A stretch of 64,000 nucleotides of DNA. Source: a virus. The stretch covers positions 1-64,000 of IMG/VR virus record IMGVR_UViG_3300017917_001271. One strand, 5' to 3'. The translations under genes and the position numbers were made by a program. Below the pieces are notes generated by a model. It made no database searches. It saw only the letters and a list, made by a program, of their open reading frames with translations, and was not told where the DNA came from. This document shows positions 7,305 to 15,411 of this stretch, piece after piece; within the stretch, counting starts at the first letter, position 1; each line of letters starts with the position of its first letter.

Positions 7305-7494
7305 GTAGGGTTTTTCTCCCTTCTTTTAGCCTTTCCTAACTTCTAAATAGCAAAACCGGTTCATAGGCGTATCCGATCATCGTCCTGTTAAGGATAGTTG
7401 CTAAGTGCTCTTTTGGGCAAAAAGACTTCCACGCTCTGCGACATCACCAGAGATTAGGGCGCACGACATTGGCCTGCGCTAGCCATAAAACCCA

Positions 7495-7929
7495 TTATTT
7501 TGCCTGATTTTGTTCTATTAAGCGTTGCCTAAGTATGTTTGAGCCGCCAACTCTGACGTTAATAATACCATTATAGTAGTCGTCAGATTCTAAAACTCTG
7601 CGTTCAAACTGCTCTCTAGCCTCTAGATATGACATTTCTGCCTTGCTTTTGCAAAGATATAGTATTTCTCGTGTGAATTTTTCCGGACCTAGTGCTTGGA
7701 CATCTGCGTTGAGCCTATCGGATGAACCCCAGTAGTCGCGCCAATCGCTTTCTACTACGCTTCTTCTTTTAAGTTTCTTGCCTTTGAGTGGTGGTTTTGT
7801 ACGTTTAAACTGTGCTAGTTTCTTGCCTATGTATTTTTGTCCGGATACAGTATTGGTTATCAAATAAACGAACCCAATGTAGCCTTCAGGTATATTTTCT
7901 ACTGTTTGATTTTGATATGTCCAAAGCAT
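7495..7929 (-). CDS. GIY-YIG family endonuclease
   Basis: This 144-residue protein carries a GIY-YIG nuclease domain: GFVYLI at 19-24, KYIGK at 32-36, then a basic linker, SDWRDYWGSS, FTREIL and a later Glu in EAREQFE as probable metal ligand. T4-like phages have many such Seg-type homing or free-standing endonucleases that cut DNA of related phages. The domain is complete, but no obvious DNA-binding tail follows. It lies 33 bases after the 85-residue gene at the end of the gp55-gp47-gp46 unit and immediately before the structured non-coding region, which fits a mobile insertion. Confidence 0.85.
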   Translation of the reverse strand: MLWTYQNQTVENIPEGYIGFVYLITNTVSGQKYIGKKLAQFKRTKPPLKGKKLKRRSVVESDWRDYWGSSDRLNADVQALGPEKFTREILYLCKSKAEMSYLEAREQFERRVLESDDYYNGIINVRVGGSNILRQRLIEQNQAK

Positions 7930-7962
7930 TACGTATGTAGCGAACTTTGGTCATTAGTGCCT

Positions 7963-8220
7963 TTAATCTTGAGCCTTTCTTTTTTGTTTACGTTCTGCTA
8001 ACTGTGCTTCCTTGGTCACAGCCCAGCGTCTAACTATGTCTCTGCGAGCTATGCAGACCTTGCGTATGTCGCTGAGCACTTGTCGTAGTTCAATTGAACT
8101 CTGCTTGGTAGCACGGTTGATCCATTTTTGATTGGCTTCAAAGTAGATACGAAACAGACGCAAAAGTTCTGCGTGTAGTTCCTCATCTTGATAGTCAACC
8201 GGCTCTACCTTTTTGCTCAT
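7963..8220 (-). CDS. Small basic protein downstream of gp46
   Basis: This 85-residue helical protein has an acidic start (DYQDEELHAELLRLFRIYFE) and a very basic C-terminus (ERKQKRKAQD). Its ATG overlaps the gp46 stop (ATGA), so translation is probably coupled. I recall similar small proteins near gp46/47 in marine T4-like phages, without assigned function. The basic tail would suit nucleic-acid binding or a link to the gp46-gp47 complex (inference). Confidence 0.75.
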   Translation of the reverse strand: MSKKVEPVDYQDEELHAELLRLFRIYFEANQKWINRATKQSSIELRQVLSDIRKVCIARRDIVRRWAVTKEAQLAERKQKRKAQD

Positions 8221-9998
8221 TCTTCTATGACCTCTAAGTCCGTAGCATAGCTGGTAAAGCCATTTTCCTTAATAACTTTTAGTACTGTGTTGACACGACC
8301 TATCAGTTCGTCCTTGTGACTGATTAAGAAGATGTTCTTTTTGCGTTCACGCGACATTTTCTTCAGCACACTGAGCGCACTTTCAACGCCTGACGCATCC
8401 AAGCCGTTGTCTACCAGCTCGTCAACAAACAGTAAGTTGATGTTTTGATATAAACTTTCCCATACATCACGGAAGGCCCAGGACAATCCAAGGATCAAAC
8501 GATTGCGCTCGCCTCTACTCAAGTTATCAAAGTCTAGATCCTGTCCTAGCTGTGTGATCTCAACATTAAGATCATTCATAAACGTCACAGTATGCGGCAA
8601 ACCCATCTTATCCAAGTAGTAGGTAAGTCTATTATTGAGATAGGCCAAGTTTTGATCAATGATTTTCTTACGAATAAATGAATCTTTTGACGTCAACAGC
8701 TTGAGCAAGAACTCCTGATGCTCCTTGAGACTGTTTAATTCATTGACAGTATCCCAAGAAATTTCCACTAGAGCTGTGTTCATTAGCTCTTCAATTTGTT
8801 CTTGATAAGGATCTACTTCGCCCGCACGTACGGTTAACTGTGTTTCCAGTGTTTTAAGATTGTTTTGATGTTTGAGTGCTTCTTCTACAGTATCGTAGTA
8901 GGTGTTAGGCTTGCTGCTTACTTCGCCTATAGCATCGATTTCGCCTTGTATCTTGCTGAGGTCTGCCTGCACTTTGGCATGATATTTTTTAGCTTCATCT
9001 AAATGTTCTTGGGCCCGAGTGGTCAACTCCTCATGCTTATGGTCATGTAGCTGTTGTTCACAAGCGTGACAGGTCTTGTTAGCCAACTTGGCAAGCTCGC
9101 CGTCATACTTCGTGACGCTTCGCTCTGCTTGCGCTATCGCGCTTTCTAACGTAGCACGTTCCTTATTCAGCGAGCGCAGCTTCGCTGTCTTTTCTTCAAA
9201 AACTTTCAGCTCGCTGTGCTTCGCAAGCTCAGCTTCTATATCTACGCTCTCTAGTTCTATGATCGCGCGACCGATCTTTTCAAGATCGCCGTCTCTTTGA
9301 GTATTCCAAGCGGTCTGTTTTGTAATTAGACTGTCAATACTCTTTTGAATGCCTTCATTACTACGCTTAGTTGCTTCAATGTTAGCATTCTCTTGTGTAA
9401 TAGATTCTTTAGTTTGACGAATTAGTTCTTTAAGTGTTTCTGCTTTTTCACTTAGTATAGTAATACCTAACAACTGTTCGATAATTGCACGTTGGTCGTT
9501 AGCCCTCATACTTAAGAATGGTTCTGTATAGGTGTTCAATGCAACAATATGCTTGAACATATCGTGACTCATGCCCAGAAGTTCATCTAAGTCCTTCTGA
9601 GTTTCACGCATATCGCCCTGAGCATCATCAGTTTCGCCAGTTTCTTGAGCTTCGTCGTTAACATAGAACTGCAAGATGTTAGGTTTACGTCCTCGCTCAA
9701 TGCGATACATCTGTCCGTCTTTTTCAAACGACAGAGTAACCAGCATGTTCTTATTGTTAATTTTATTAATTAAGTTATCTTTTTTGATGTTAGTCAGTGC
9801 TTGACCAAAAATAGCATAGCTTAATGCGTTGACAATAGTAGTCTTACCTGTGCCGTTACGACTACCACTGTCGTCTCCGCCCATGTCTAGGTTTTCACCT
9901 AGCACCAATGTCAAATGTTCTTTGCTAAAATCCACAGCTTGGGTTTGATTACCCACGCTCATGAAGTTTTTAACTGTAAGTTCTTTTATTTTTATCAT
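8217..9998 (-). CDS. 46: Recombination nuclease ATPase subunit gp46 (Rad50-like)
   Basis: This 593-residue protein is the SMC/Rad50-type partner of gp47. A Walker A motif with NGTGKTT lies at 48-54. Long coiled coils surround a CHAC zinc hook at 310-313. The C-terminal half has a signature LSRGERNRL and a Walker B segment LLFVDELVDNGLD. With gp47 it resects DNA ends for recombination-dependent replication and helps degrade host DNA. The length is near that of T4 gp46 (560). Starts and stops overlap by 4 bases with both neighbours. The coding stretch for the coil near 9100-9300 is richer in GC than the rest. Confidence 0.95.
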   Translation of the reverse strand: MIKIKELTVKNFMSVGNQTQAVDFSKEHLTLVLGENLDMGGDDSGSRNGTGKTTIVNALSYAIFGQALTNIKKDNLINKINNKNMLVTLSFEKDGQMYRIERGRKPNILQFYVNDEAQETGETDDAQGDMRETQKDLDELLGMSHDMFKHIVALNTYTEPFLSMRANDQRAIIEQLLGITILSEKAETLKELIRQTKESITQENANIEATKRSNEGIQKSIDSLITKQTAWNTQRDGDLEKIGRAIIELESVDIEAELAKHSELKVFEEKTAKLRSLNKERATLESAIAQAERSVTKYDGELAKLANKTCHACEQQLHDHKHEELTTRAQEHLDEAKKYHAKVQADLSKIQGEIDAIGEVSSKPNTYYDTVEEALKHQNNLKTLETQLTVRAGEVDPYQEQIEELMNTALVEISWDTVNELNSLKEHQEFLLKLLTSKDSFIRKKIIDQNLAYLNNRLTYYLDKMGLPHTVTFMNDLNVEITQLGQDLDFDNLSRGERNRLILGLSWAFRDVWESLYQNINLLFVDELVDNGLDASGVESALSVLKKMSRERKKNIFLISHKDELIGRVNTVLKVIKENGFTSYATDLEVIEE

Positions 9999-11008
9999 AG
10001 GCTATTATAAATCGCTAGTAGCGTATTCTTATTATATGTTTCACTTTCGATATTCACAAGCTGACTGGATACTATCTGATCAACGCTTTCGAAACTTTGA
10101 ACATCGATATCAGTATTGATCTCTACAGCTTTGCGTTCGGTAATCAGTGTCAGTTCTCGAATCTCATACTGACTCATGAAGTTTTCTTTGATAAAACTTG
10201 CTTCTTCGTAGCTGATATCAATGTCCAGTGTTACACGTAGATGTTGTTTGGGCAGTATTAGCGTGTCTGCTTCGTCAATTAATCGACTTAATGTTACAGT
10301 TCTAAATGTAGGTTGCTTGGGCCAAGCATGATATTCTGGTTGCTTTCCCCATTCTAATATCATCATGCCACGTTCGTCATCCCACGCATCTGCATAATTG
10401 TGTGGAAATGCATTACCAATGTAGTGCATATTGCCTTTGTTCTGACGTTTATGAAAGTGTCCGCTAAAGCCCATCTCGTATCCTTGGAAAGCATCCAATT
10501 GGATTTCGCCATGATCTGGCATCTGCACCATGGCATTCATATAGAAGTGCGGTAGCTCAAAGTGTCCAAAGATATATTTGGCTTTCTTTTTACCTATTTG
10601 CTTCCATTCTTCTCCGACAAGCCACGGACACATGGTAACATCTCCTTCGGTAATCGGCTGATGGACCACAGTAATACCAGGAATATACTTGCCAAACTCA
10701 ACACTATGGATATCTCGTTTGTCTTTGTAATACAAATCATGATTGCCAGGGAAAAAGTAAAATGCATCAAACGCCTTACCCAGCTTCTCCAAGGCCCGCA
10801 AGCTATAGTCCATAGTAGTGATATTAAGACTATTACGATTATGGTGCCAATCTCCCATAAAAATTCCTGTATCACAGCCTTCCTCCTTTGCTTTTGCAAT
10901 GTACCAATCTACAAAGTCTTCGCAGTCTTGATTGTGTACGTGACTGTTAGACTTCAAACCAAAGTGTATGTCTGTAAAACAGGCAACTTTCTTAAAAAGA
11001 TTACTCAT
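9995..11008 (-). CDS. 47: Recombination nuclease subunit gp47 (Mre11-like)
   Basis: This 337-residue metallophosphoesterase has the Mre11-type motifs DIH at 13-15, GDWHHNR at 52-58, GNHD at 88-91 and SGHFHKRQ near 182-189. These coordinate two metal ions. Together with gp46 it forms the nuclease complex for end resection in recombination-dependent replication. The length equals that of T4 gp47 (339). It overlaps gp55 upstream by 8 bases and gp46 downstream by 4, forming one transcription unit. Confidence 0.95.
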   Translation of the reverse strand: MSNLFKKVACFTDIHFGLKSNSHVHNQDCEDFVDWYIAKAKEEGCDTGIFMGDWHHNRNSLNITTMDYSLRALEKLGKAFDAFYFFPGNHDLYYKDKRDIHSVEFGKYIPGITVVHQPITEGDVTMCPWLVGEEWKQIGKKKAKYIFGHFELPHFYMNAMVQMPDHGEIQLDAFQGYEMGFSGHFHKRQNKGNMHYIGNAFPHNYADAWDDERGMMILEWGKQPEYHAWPKQPTFRTVTLSRLIDEADTLILPKQHLRVTLDIDISYEEASFIKENFMSQYEIRELTLITERKAVEINTDIDVQSFESVDQIVSSQLVNIESETYNKNTLLAIYNSL

Positions 11009-11837
11009 CTGTACTCTCCGTGTGTCGTTTTAGAGCTGCTTCGTGCTCGCCCTGGCCGGTTCTTGTGTAACTTGGGTTCATCCCGTTCATTTCTAAAATA
11101 TCGTCTCGAATGTTTTGATTACGTTTTTCAATGTTGATAACTCTAACGAATGAATTAGTAACAGCAGCAGTAAAGTAAGCAAAAGGATTATCTGATTTGC
11201 TTTCATCGAATTGTAGTCCTATTTGTGTTAGTTGTAAAATAGCTTGACCCTTCATTTCGTCGTTATAGGTGTAGCCTCGAACGTTGCCGCGTGTAGCATA
11301 TCTTTCGCAGAGTTTAATCATCATTCGAGCAAGATTGCTGGTTATTTGTCCAGCATCTTTATCAAACTTGCCTGTCTTAAGTCCGCCCTTCCAATGACTT
11401 TTACCAACACAGATTAATTCATCGTTTTCATCAAACTTAAAGTGTTGGAATGGTGGAAAGTTGACTTTGTCGTGTTTGTCCGCAGTACTTTTGGGATTTT
11501 TCTTACGTCCAACATTAGTAGGGATATGTTCAAACGTCATAATTCTAAAAATTAAATCAGCCTTAGGAATTTTTTTATAATCGACTGCACAGTCGGCTTG
11601 TTTTACCTTTTCTCCTGCAGCTTTACGTTTAGCGTATTCTTCATCGCCTAGACGTTTAGCTTTGTTTCGTTTTGCTTCAGCAATAGTTCGTATATTAATT
11701 TTGTCTACGCTGGGCAGGATAATGTCGTACTGATGGTATTCTGGTTTGGTAAAACTACAGTATGAGCTTTTCGACTTGTGTATTTCTAATAGTAAATCTT
11801 TGTTGTTTAAGTAGTTAATCTTTGGTGCAATCGTCAT
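11001..11837 (-). CDS. 55: Late transcription sigma factor gp55
   Basis: The C-terminal half (about residues 165-265) resembles the sigma-2-like core of T4 gp55: a helix LARMMIKLCERYA, then YNDEMKGQAILQLTQIGLQF, and the stretch FAYFTAAVTNSFVRVINIEK. gp55 replaces host sigma70 and directs RNA polymerase to NATAAATA promoters, which occur at least twelve times in this window. At 278 residues it is longer than T4 gp55 (185). The first 160 residues form a basic extension (IRTIAEAKRNKAKRLGDEEY) that I cannot assign. It is the first gene of the gp55-gp47-gp46 unit and has a sigma70-type promoter. Confidence 0.85.
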   Translation of the reverse strand: MTIAPKINYLNNKDLLLEIHKSKSSYCSFTKPEYHQYDIILPSVDKINIRTIAEAKRNKAKRLGDEEYAKRKAAGEKVKQADCAVDYKKIPKADLIFRIMTFEHIPTNVGRKKNPKSTADKHDKVNFPPFQHFKFDENDELICVGKSHWKGGLKTGKFDKDAGQITSNLARMMIKLCERYATRGNVRGYTYNDEMKGQAILQLTQIGLQFDESKSDNPFAYFTAAVTNSFVRVINIEKRNQNIRDDILEMNGMNPSYTRTGQGEHEAALKRHTESTDE

Positions 11838-11860
11838 TTAATCATGTCTCCGGATTATTA

Positions 11861-11889
11861 AGTATAAACTACGTATATTATAAAGTCAA
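11861..11889 (-). promoter_or_regulatory. sigma70-type promoter for gp55-gp47-gp46
   Basis: On the minus strand TTGACT (11889-11884) and TATACT (11866-11861) are separated by exactly 17 bases. Each differs from consensus at one position. A GGAG ribosome site lies at 11851-11848. Confidence 0.7.
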
Positions 11890-11896
11890 ATAAATA
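11889..11896 (+). promoter_or_regulatory. T4-type late promoter (AATAAATA)
   Basis: AATAAATA on the plus strand lies 23 bases before the ATG at 11920, with AAAGGA as ribosome site between. It starts the main baseplate module and shares one base with the divergent sigma70-type promoter. Confidence 0.65.
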
Positions 11897-11919
11897 TATT
11901 ACCAAAAGGAAAAATAGAT

Positions 11920-12927
11920 ATGGCTTTTACATCTGGTAATAGTAGTTTTGTTAGTAAAGTATCTGCGGGCGCCGCAGTCTTTGGTGCAGCCACACAGGCA
12001 GTTAGTACCGCCAGTGCAATTGGTTCTGCAATACAAGGGGTAACAGAAGCTGGTAGCGTAGCAGGTGCTATTAGGTCAATAAATTTACCTGCGGGAGGCG
12101 AAGCAATTGGCGACATTGCCAGTGCTATTACTGCTTTCCAAGGTGATCCATACGCAAACGACTGGCGTGTCAGATTAAGTCTCCCAAATTGGTCTAGTTT
12201 TAGATCTAGTCCAGTATTGAAACCTTTAAAGGATGCAGGCGGATTAGTATTTCCGTTTACACCAAAGATTACAATTAAATCTAGTGCCAAGTATTCCCCT
12301 GAAAATATAGTACATGCCAATTATCCTGTTAATGCTTATAAGAACAGCGATCCAGGCGCAATTGAAATTACTGCTAGTATGGCAGTTGAAGACGCAGGAC
12401 AGGCACTATATTGGATTGCAGCGGTTCATTATTTACGTTCTATAACAAAAATGTTCACTGGTTTTGATCCAAAAGCCGGTAACCCTCCGCCAGTGGTCTA
12501 CTTAAACGGTTACGGCAACTATGTTTTTAAAAATGTTCCTGTGGCTGTTCAAAGTTTTAACTGCACATTGCCGTCAGAAGTTGATTATATTCATTGTGAT
12601 GTTGTTGGTAGTGCTGCAGGCAATATTGCAGGACTGGCTGATTCTATTAGCGGACTAGCAGATACACTTGGCGGTTCAATACCGGGTGTGTCTAGAAGTA
12701 GCGTAGAAGGATTTAGCGCCATTGCTGGTGGTATTGGCCAAGTAGCAGGCTTATTAGGCACTTTTGGTATAGGCGGAACTACAGGCGGAGGCAAGGCCTA
12801 TGTTCCAACTAAGAGCGAATTCAGTATTACATTACTACCAATGTACAGCAGAACTTCTATGCGTAAGTTCAGTCTTGATAGATTTGTGACTGGTTCTTAT
12901 TTAAATAATGCCTTTGGATACATTTAA
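11920..12927 (+). CDS. Baseplate tail-tube-cap-like protein (gp48/gp54 type)
   Basis: This 335-residue protein has a Ser/Ala/Gly-rich N-terminus, then NDWRVRLSLP near residue 80 and FPFTPKITIKSSAKYSP near 110-127. Next come KNSDPGAIEITASMAVED near 143-160 and a helix ALYWIAAVHYLRSITKMF. I recall this pattern from marine T4-like phage proteins annotated as baseplate tube cap or tube initiator. It has a late promoter and a good ribosome site. The gene directly precedes gp53, as expected for the central baseplate. The choice between gp48 and gp54 cannot be made by eye. Confidence 0.65.
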   Translation: MAFTSGNSSFVSKVSAGAAVFGAATQAVSTASAIGSAIQGVTEAGSVAGAIRSINLPAGGEAIGDIASAITAFQGDPYANDWRVRLSLPNWSSFRSSPVLKPLKDAGGLVFPFTPKITIKSSAKYSPENIVHANYPVNAYKNSDPGAIEITASMAVEDAGQALYWIAAVHYLRSITKMFTGFDPKAGNPPPVVYLNGYGNYVFKNVPVAVQSFNCTLPSEVDYIHCDVVGSAAGNIAGLADSISGLADTLGGSIPGVSRSSVEGFSAIAGGIGQVAGLLGTFGIGGTTGGGKAYVPTKSEFSITLLPMYSRTSMRKFSLDRFVTGSYLNNAFGYI

Positions 12928-12929
12928 TC

Positions 12930-13232
12930 ATGACTGCATTATATAATATTCTCAGTCCGTGGTACACTACAGAAGTAAAACAAAATTACTTAGATACACT
13001 ATCCATTAGACCGGTCAGTGCAGAACCCGACGACTTTCTTTATACTATTGAAAGTCAATATATGTATAGACCAGACTTGTTAGCTTATGACCTTTATGGT
13101 GATTCTCAACTATGGTGGGTGTTTATTCAACGCAACATGGATGTATTAGAAGATCCAATATTTGACTTTGTTCCTGGAAAGAAAATTTATATTCCTAAAG
13201 CAAGCGGTCTTAGAACAGTTTTAGGAGTTTAA
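12930..13232 (+). CDS. 53: Baseplate wedge subunit gp53
   Basis: This 100-residue protein matches the gp53 core: YRPDLLAYDLYGDSQLWWVF near 47-66, then DPIFDFVPGKKIYIP near 77-91, which resembles a LysM-like fold. gp53 joins wedges around the hub in the T4 baseplate. T4 gp53 is longer (196). The short form seems usual in marine relatives. The gene starts 2 bases after the previous stop and ends 1 base before the next ATG. Confidence 0.85.
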   Translation: MTALYNILSPWYTTEVKQNYLDTLSIRPVSAEPDDFLYTIESQYMYRPDLLAYDLYGDSQLWWVFIQRNMDVLEDPIFDFVPGKKIYIPKASGLRTVLGV

Positions 13233-13233
13233 A

Positions 13234-15411
13234 ATGGGAATTAATGTAGTAGGAGCCACGTCAAACTTAGTTTCAACGGCGGCAACACTAGGTAATAACT
13301 TTGGAGCACTTGCATCATTAGGTGTTCCTGCACCAAATATACTGTCTAACTATGCCAGTTACACATATACTATTGCGTTGCACCCTTTAAAATTTACAGA
13401 GTTAAATTTTCCTGATACATCGTATCTTCAGCAGGGAAAAGTTTTACCAATCATTTGTAAATCTGCCAATGCAGATCCTAATAATCGAGTAAGAACGCCT
13501 AACTTTGGTCAACAAGATTTTTTTATAAACAATTTAACTTTTGATACTTACATTGGCCACGGAGGTCCTAAAACAACATCTGTTGCAACAGTTCAATTTG
13601 ATGTGTACGAACCTTATAGTATAGGATTGTTTATCAATGCTTGTCAAACTGCTGCTATTGAAGCAGGATACAGTAACTGGCGAGATGCACCTTTTTTAAT
13701 TAGTGTAGAGTTTAGAGGAAATACAGAAAACGGTACACTGAAAAAAGTTCCTTTTTCTACAAGATATATTCCTATTAGATTAAGTTACATTGATATGAAA
13801 GCATCTGATCAAGGTACACGATACCTAATCAATGCTTATGCAACACAGGGTATTGCTCTTACTACTGAATTTGCTACTTTAAGATCAGACACGAGCATTA
13901 AAGGAACTACTGTTCAAGAAGTTTTACAAACTGGAGAACAAAGTTTACAGGCAGTTATTAATAATAAACTACAAGAAGCCGTAAAAAATAAAACACAGAA
14001 AGTTGCAGACCAAGTTGTAATTATTTTCCCACAAGCTGACGCCGCCAGCAAACAAGTTTCTAGAGCAGCAGGCTCAACTACTACAGGGCCTAACAAGGCC
14101 TATGTTAACCCTCAAAGAAGTGAAGCAGCTGATGCAGTTTTTAAAAAGTTAGGAGTAAATCCAGCAACACTAGAACAAGCATCAGGTCAAGTTAATGAAA
14201 TTGGATCGGCGTCTTTAGGATTTGATCCATCTCGCATAGGATCTCCTCCACCAGGCAATCAACAAGATACATGGGATCCTACATTAGGCATATGGCTAAG
14301 AGGAAAATTAGTTCCTAATTACAGTGAAAACGAATTTAAGTTTACACAGTCTTTAGATATTCCAACAGTAATTAATCAAATTATTTTATCCAGCAAATAT
14401 GCAGAAACAGCATTTGCTAGTAAAGATAATAACGGTATGATTACATGGTGGCGTGTGGATACGCAAACATATTATGTAGATCCAAGAGCCAACGAATTAG
14501 AAACATCTACTGCTCCAAAGATTAATGTGTATCGTGTTGTTCCTTACAAAGTTCATATGAGTAAAGTTGCAGGCGCCGGCACAGCAGAGGTTGGTTTTGA
14601 TCAGTTAAAAGCCGCTTGCGTCAAAAGATACGACTATATTTTTACAGGTAAAAACACAGAAGTTTTAAAATTTAACATTGATTATAATGTTGGATTTGCA
14701 AATAGCTATGCATCTGATGCATTTTTAAATAGTATGGGTCTAGCAAGACCAGGACAAACTTCAGTCGGTGATAACCAAGAACAAAAAACAACATTTAAAT
14801 CGGCTCCAGCTGGCGCAGCATTCCAGCCAAACGTTGATGGCTACGGTGGTGCAAACCGTGCGCAATATAATAACGCCGCAGTTAGTAATTCTCTTCAAGG
14901 TACAGGCGGATCGGACGGCGATACGGCACTACAAATGTTAGGTAAATCTTTTCATGATGCTATAACTAATCCTTACGACATGGTCATGCTAGATTTAGAA
15001 ATACTAGGCGACCCGTATTGGTTTGCTACTAGCGGCATGGGTAACTATATTGCAGAACCTGTTCCAAATTATAAAGATCTAAACAAAGACGGAAGTGTTA
15101 ACTGGCAAACTAGTCAAGTTGATGTTATAGTTAATTTTAGAACTCCGGTTGACCTTAACCAGACTACTGGCCTTTATAACTTTAAAGGTCCTAATCACAT
15201 GGACATGACCAAGGATCCTAAAAACGGACCAGCTATTGGGTTTACTGGATTATATTGTGTAAATGTTGTAACAAATTACTTTAGAGATGGACAGTTTAGA
15301 CAAGTGCTAAAAGGTTTTAGAAGAAACGGCCAAGAATATAAGAAAATTGCTAAGAATGAAAACGTTCTTTCTTCTAAAAATCCGGGACCAGTACAACCAG
15401 GAAAACAATAA
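13234..15411 (+). CDS. Virion structural protein, probably baseplate hub-associated
   Basis: This 725-residue protein has N-terminal beta-rich sequence (YTYTIALHPLKFTELNFPD near residue 45), then TVQFDVYEPYSIGLFINAC near 120. A Gln/Ala-rich linker spans 215-300. The C-terminal half holds the motif KRYDYIFTGKNTEVLKFNID near 465-485. I recall the last motif from marine T4-like structural proteins of unknown exact role. It lies between gp53 and the gp5-like spike gene and overlaps the latter by one base (TAATG). That suggests a gp27-like hub part or a fibre-linking protein (inference). Confidence 0.7.
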   Translation: MGINVVGATSNLVSTAATLGNNFGALASLGVPAPNILSNYASYTYTIALHPLKFTELNFPDTSYLQQGKVLPIICKSANADPNNRVRTPNFGQQDFFINNLTFDTYIGHGGPKTTSVATVQFDVYEPYSIGLFINACQTAAIEAGYSNWRDAPFLISVEFRGNTENGTLKKVPFSTRYIPIRLSYIDMKASDQGTRYLINAYATQGIALTTEFATLRSDTSIKGTTVQEVLQTGEQSLQAVINNKLQEAVKNKTQKVADQVVIIFPQADAASKQVSRAAGSTTTGPNKAYVNPQRSEAADAVFKKLGVNPATLEQASGQVNEIGSASLGFDPSRIGSPPPGNQQDTWDPTLGIWLRGKLVPNYSENEFKFTQSLDIPTVINQIILSSKYAETAFASKDNNGMITWWRVDTQTYYVDPRANELETSTAPKINVYRVVPYKVHMSKVAGAGTAEVGFDQLKAACVKRYDYIFTGKNTEVLKFNIDYNVGFANSYASDAFLNSMGLARPGQTSVGDNQEQKTTFKSAPAGAAFQPNVDGYGGANRAQYNNAAVSNSLQGTGGSDGDTALQMLGKSFHDAITNPYDMVMLDLEILGDPYWFATSGMGNYIAEPVPNYKDLNKDGSVNWQTSQVDVIVNFRTPVDLNQTTGLYNFKGPNHMDMTKDPKNGPAIGFTGLYCVNVVTNYFRDGQFRQVLKGFRRNGQEYKKIAKNENVLSSKNPGPVQPGKQ

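Larger units (their letters stand above)
7029..7494. other. 466-base structured non-coding region
   Basis: No credible reading frame lies here, in a genome where most genes overlap. It is visibly richer in G and C than its neighbours. It holds at least four hairpins (7049-7067, 7116-7130, 7160-7177, 7273-7304) and an imperfect direct repeat flanking one of them. I looked for tRNA arms and found no cloverleaf. Candidates are a small RNA read from the minus strand after the endonuclease gene, a replication origin, or the scar of a mobile endonuclease. Confidence 0.7.

Noticed and set aside
7029-7494. Possible tRNA gene in the non-coding island
   Set aside because: I looked on both strands for a T-arm and a matching acceptor stem and found no cloverleaf.
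10562-11137. Plus-strand open frame of 191 codons
   Set aside because: It lies antisense to gp47 and gp55, which have clear motifs, and shows no protein-like composition.
11834-11845. Three-codon minigene (ATG ATT AAA TGA) overlapping the gp55 start
   Set aside because: The GGAG site is only 2 bases from its ATG but 10 from the gp55 ATG, so it most likely serves gp55.
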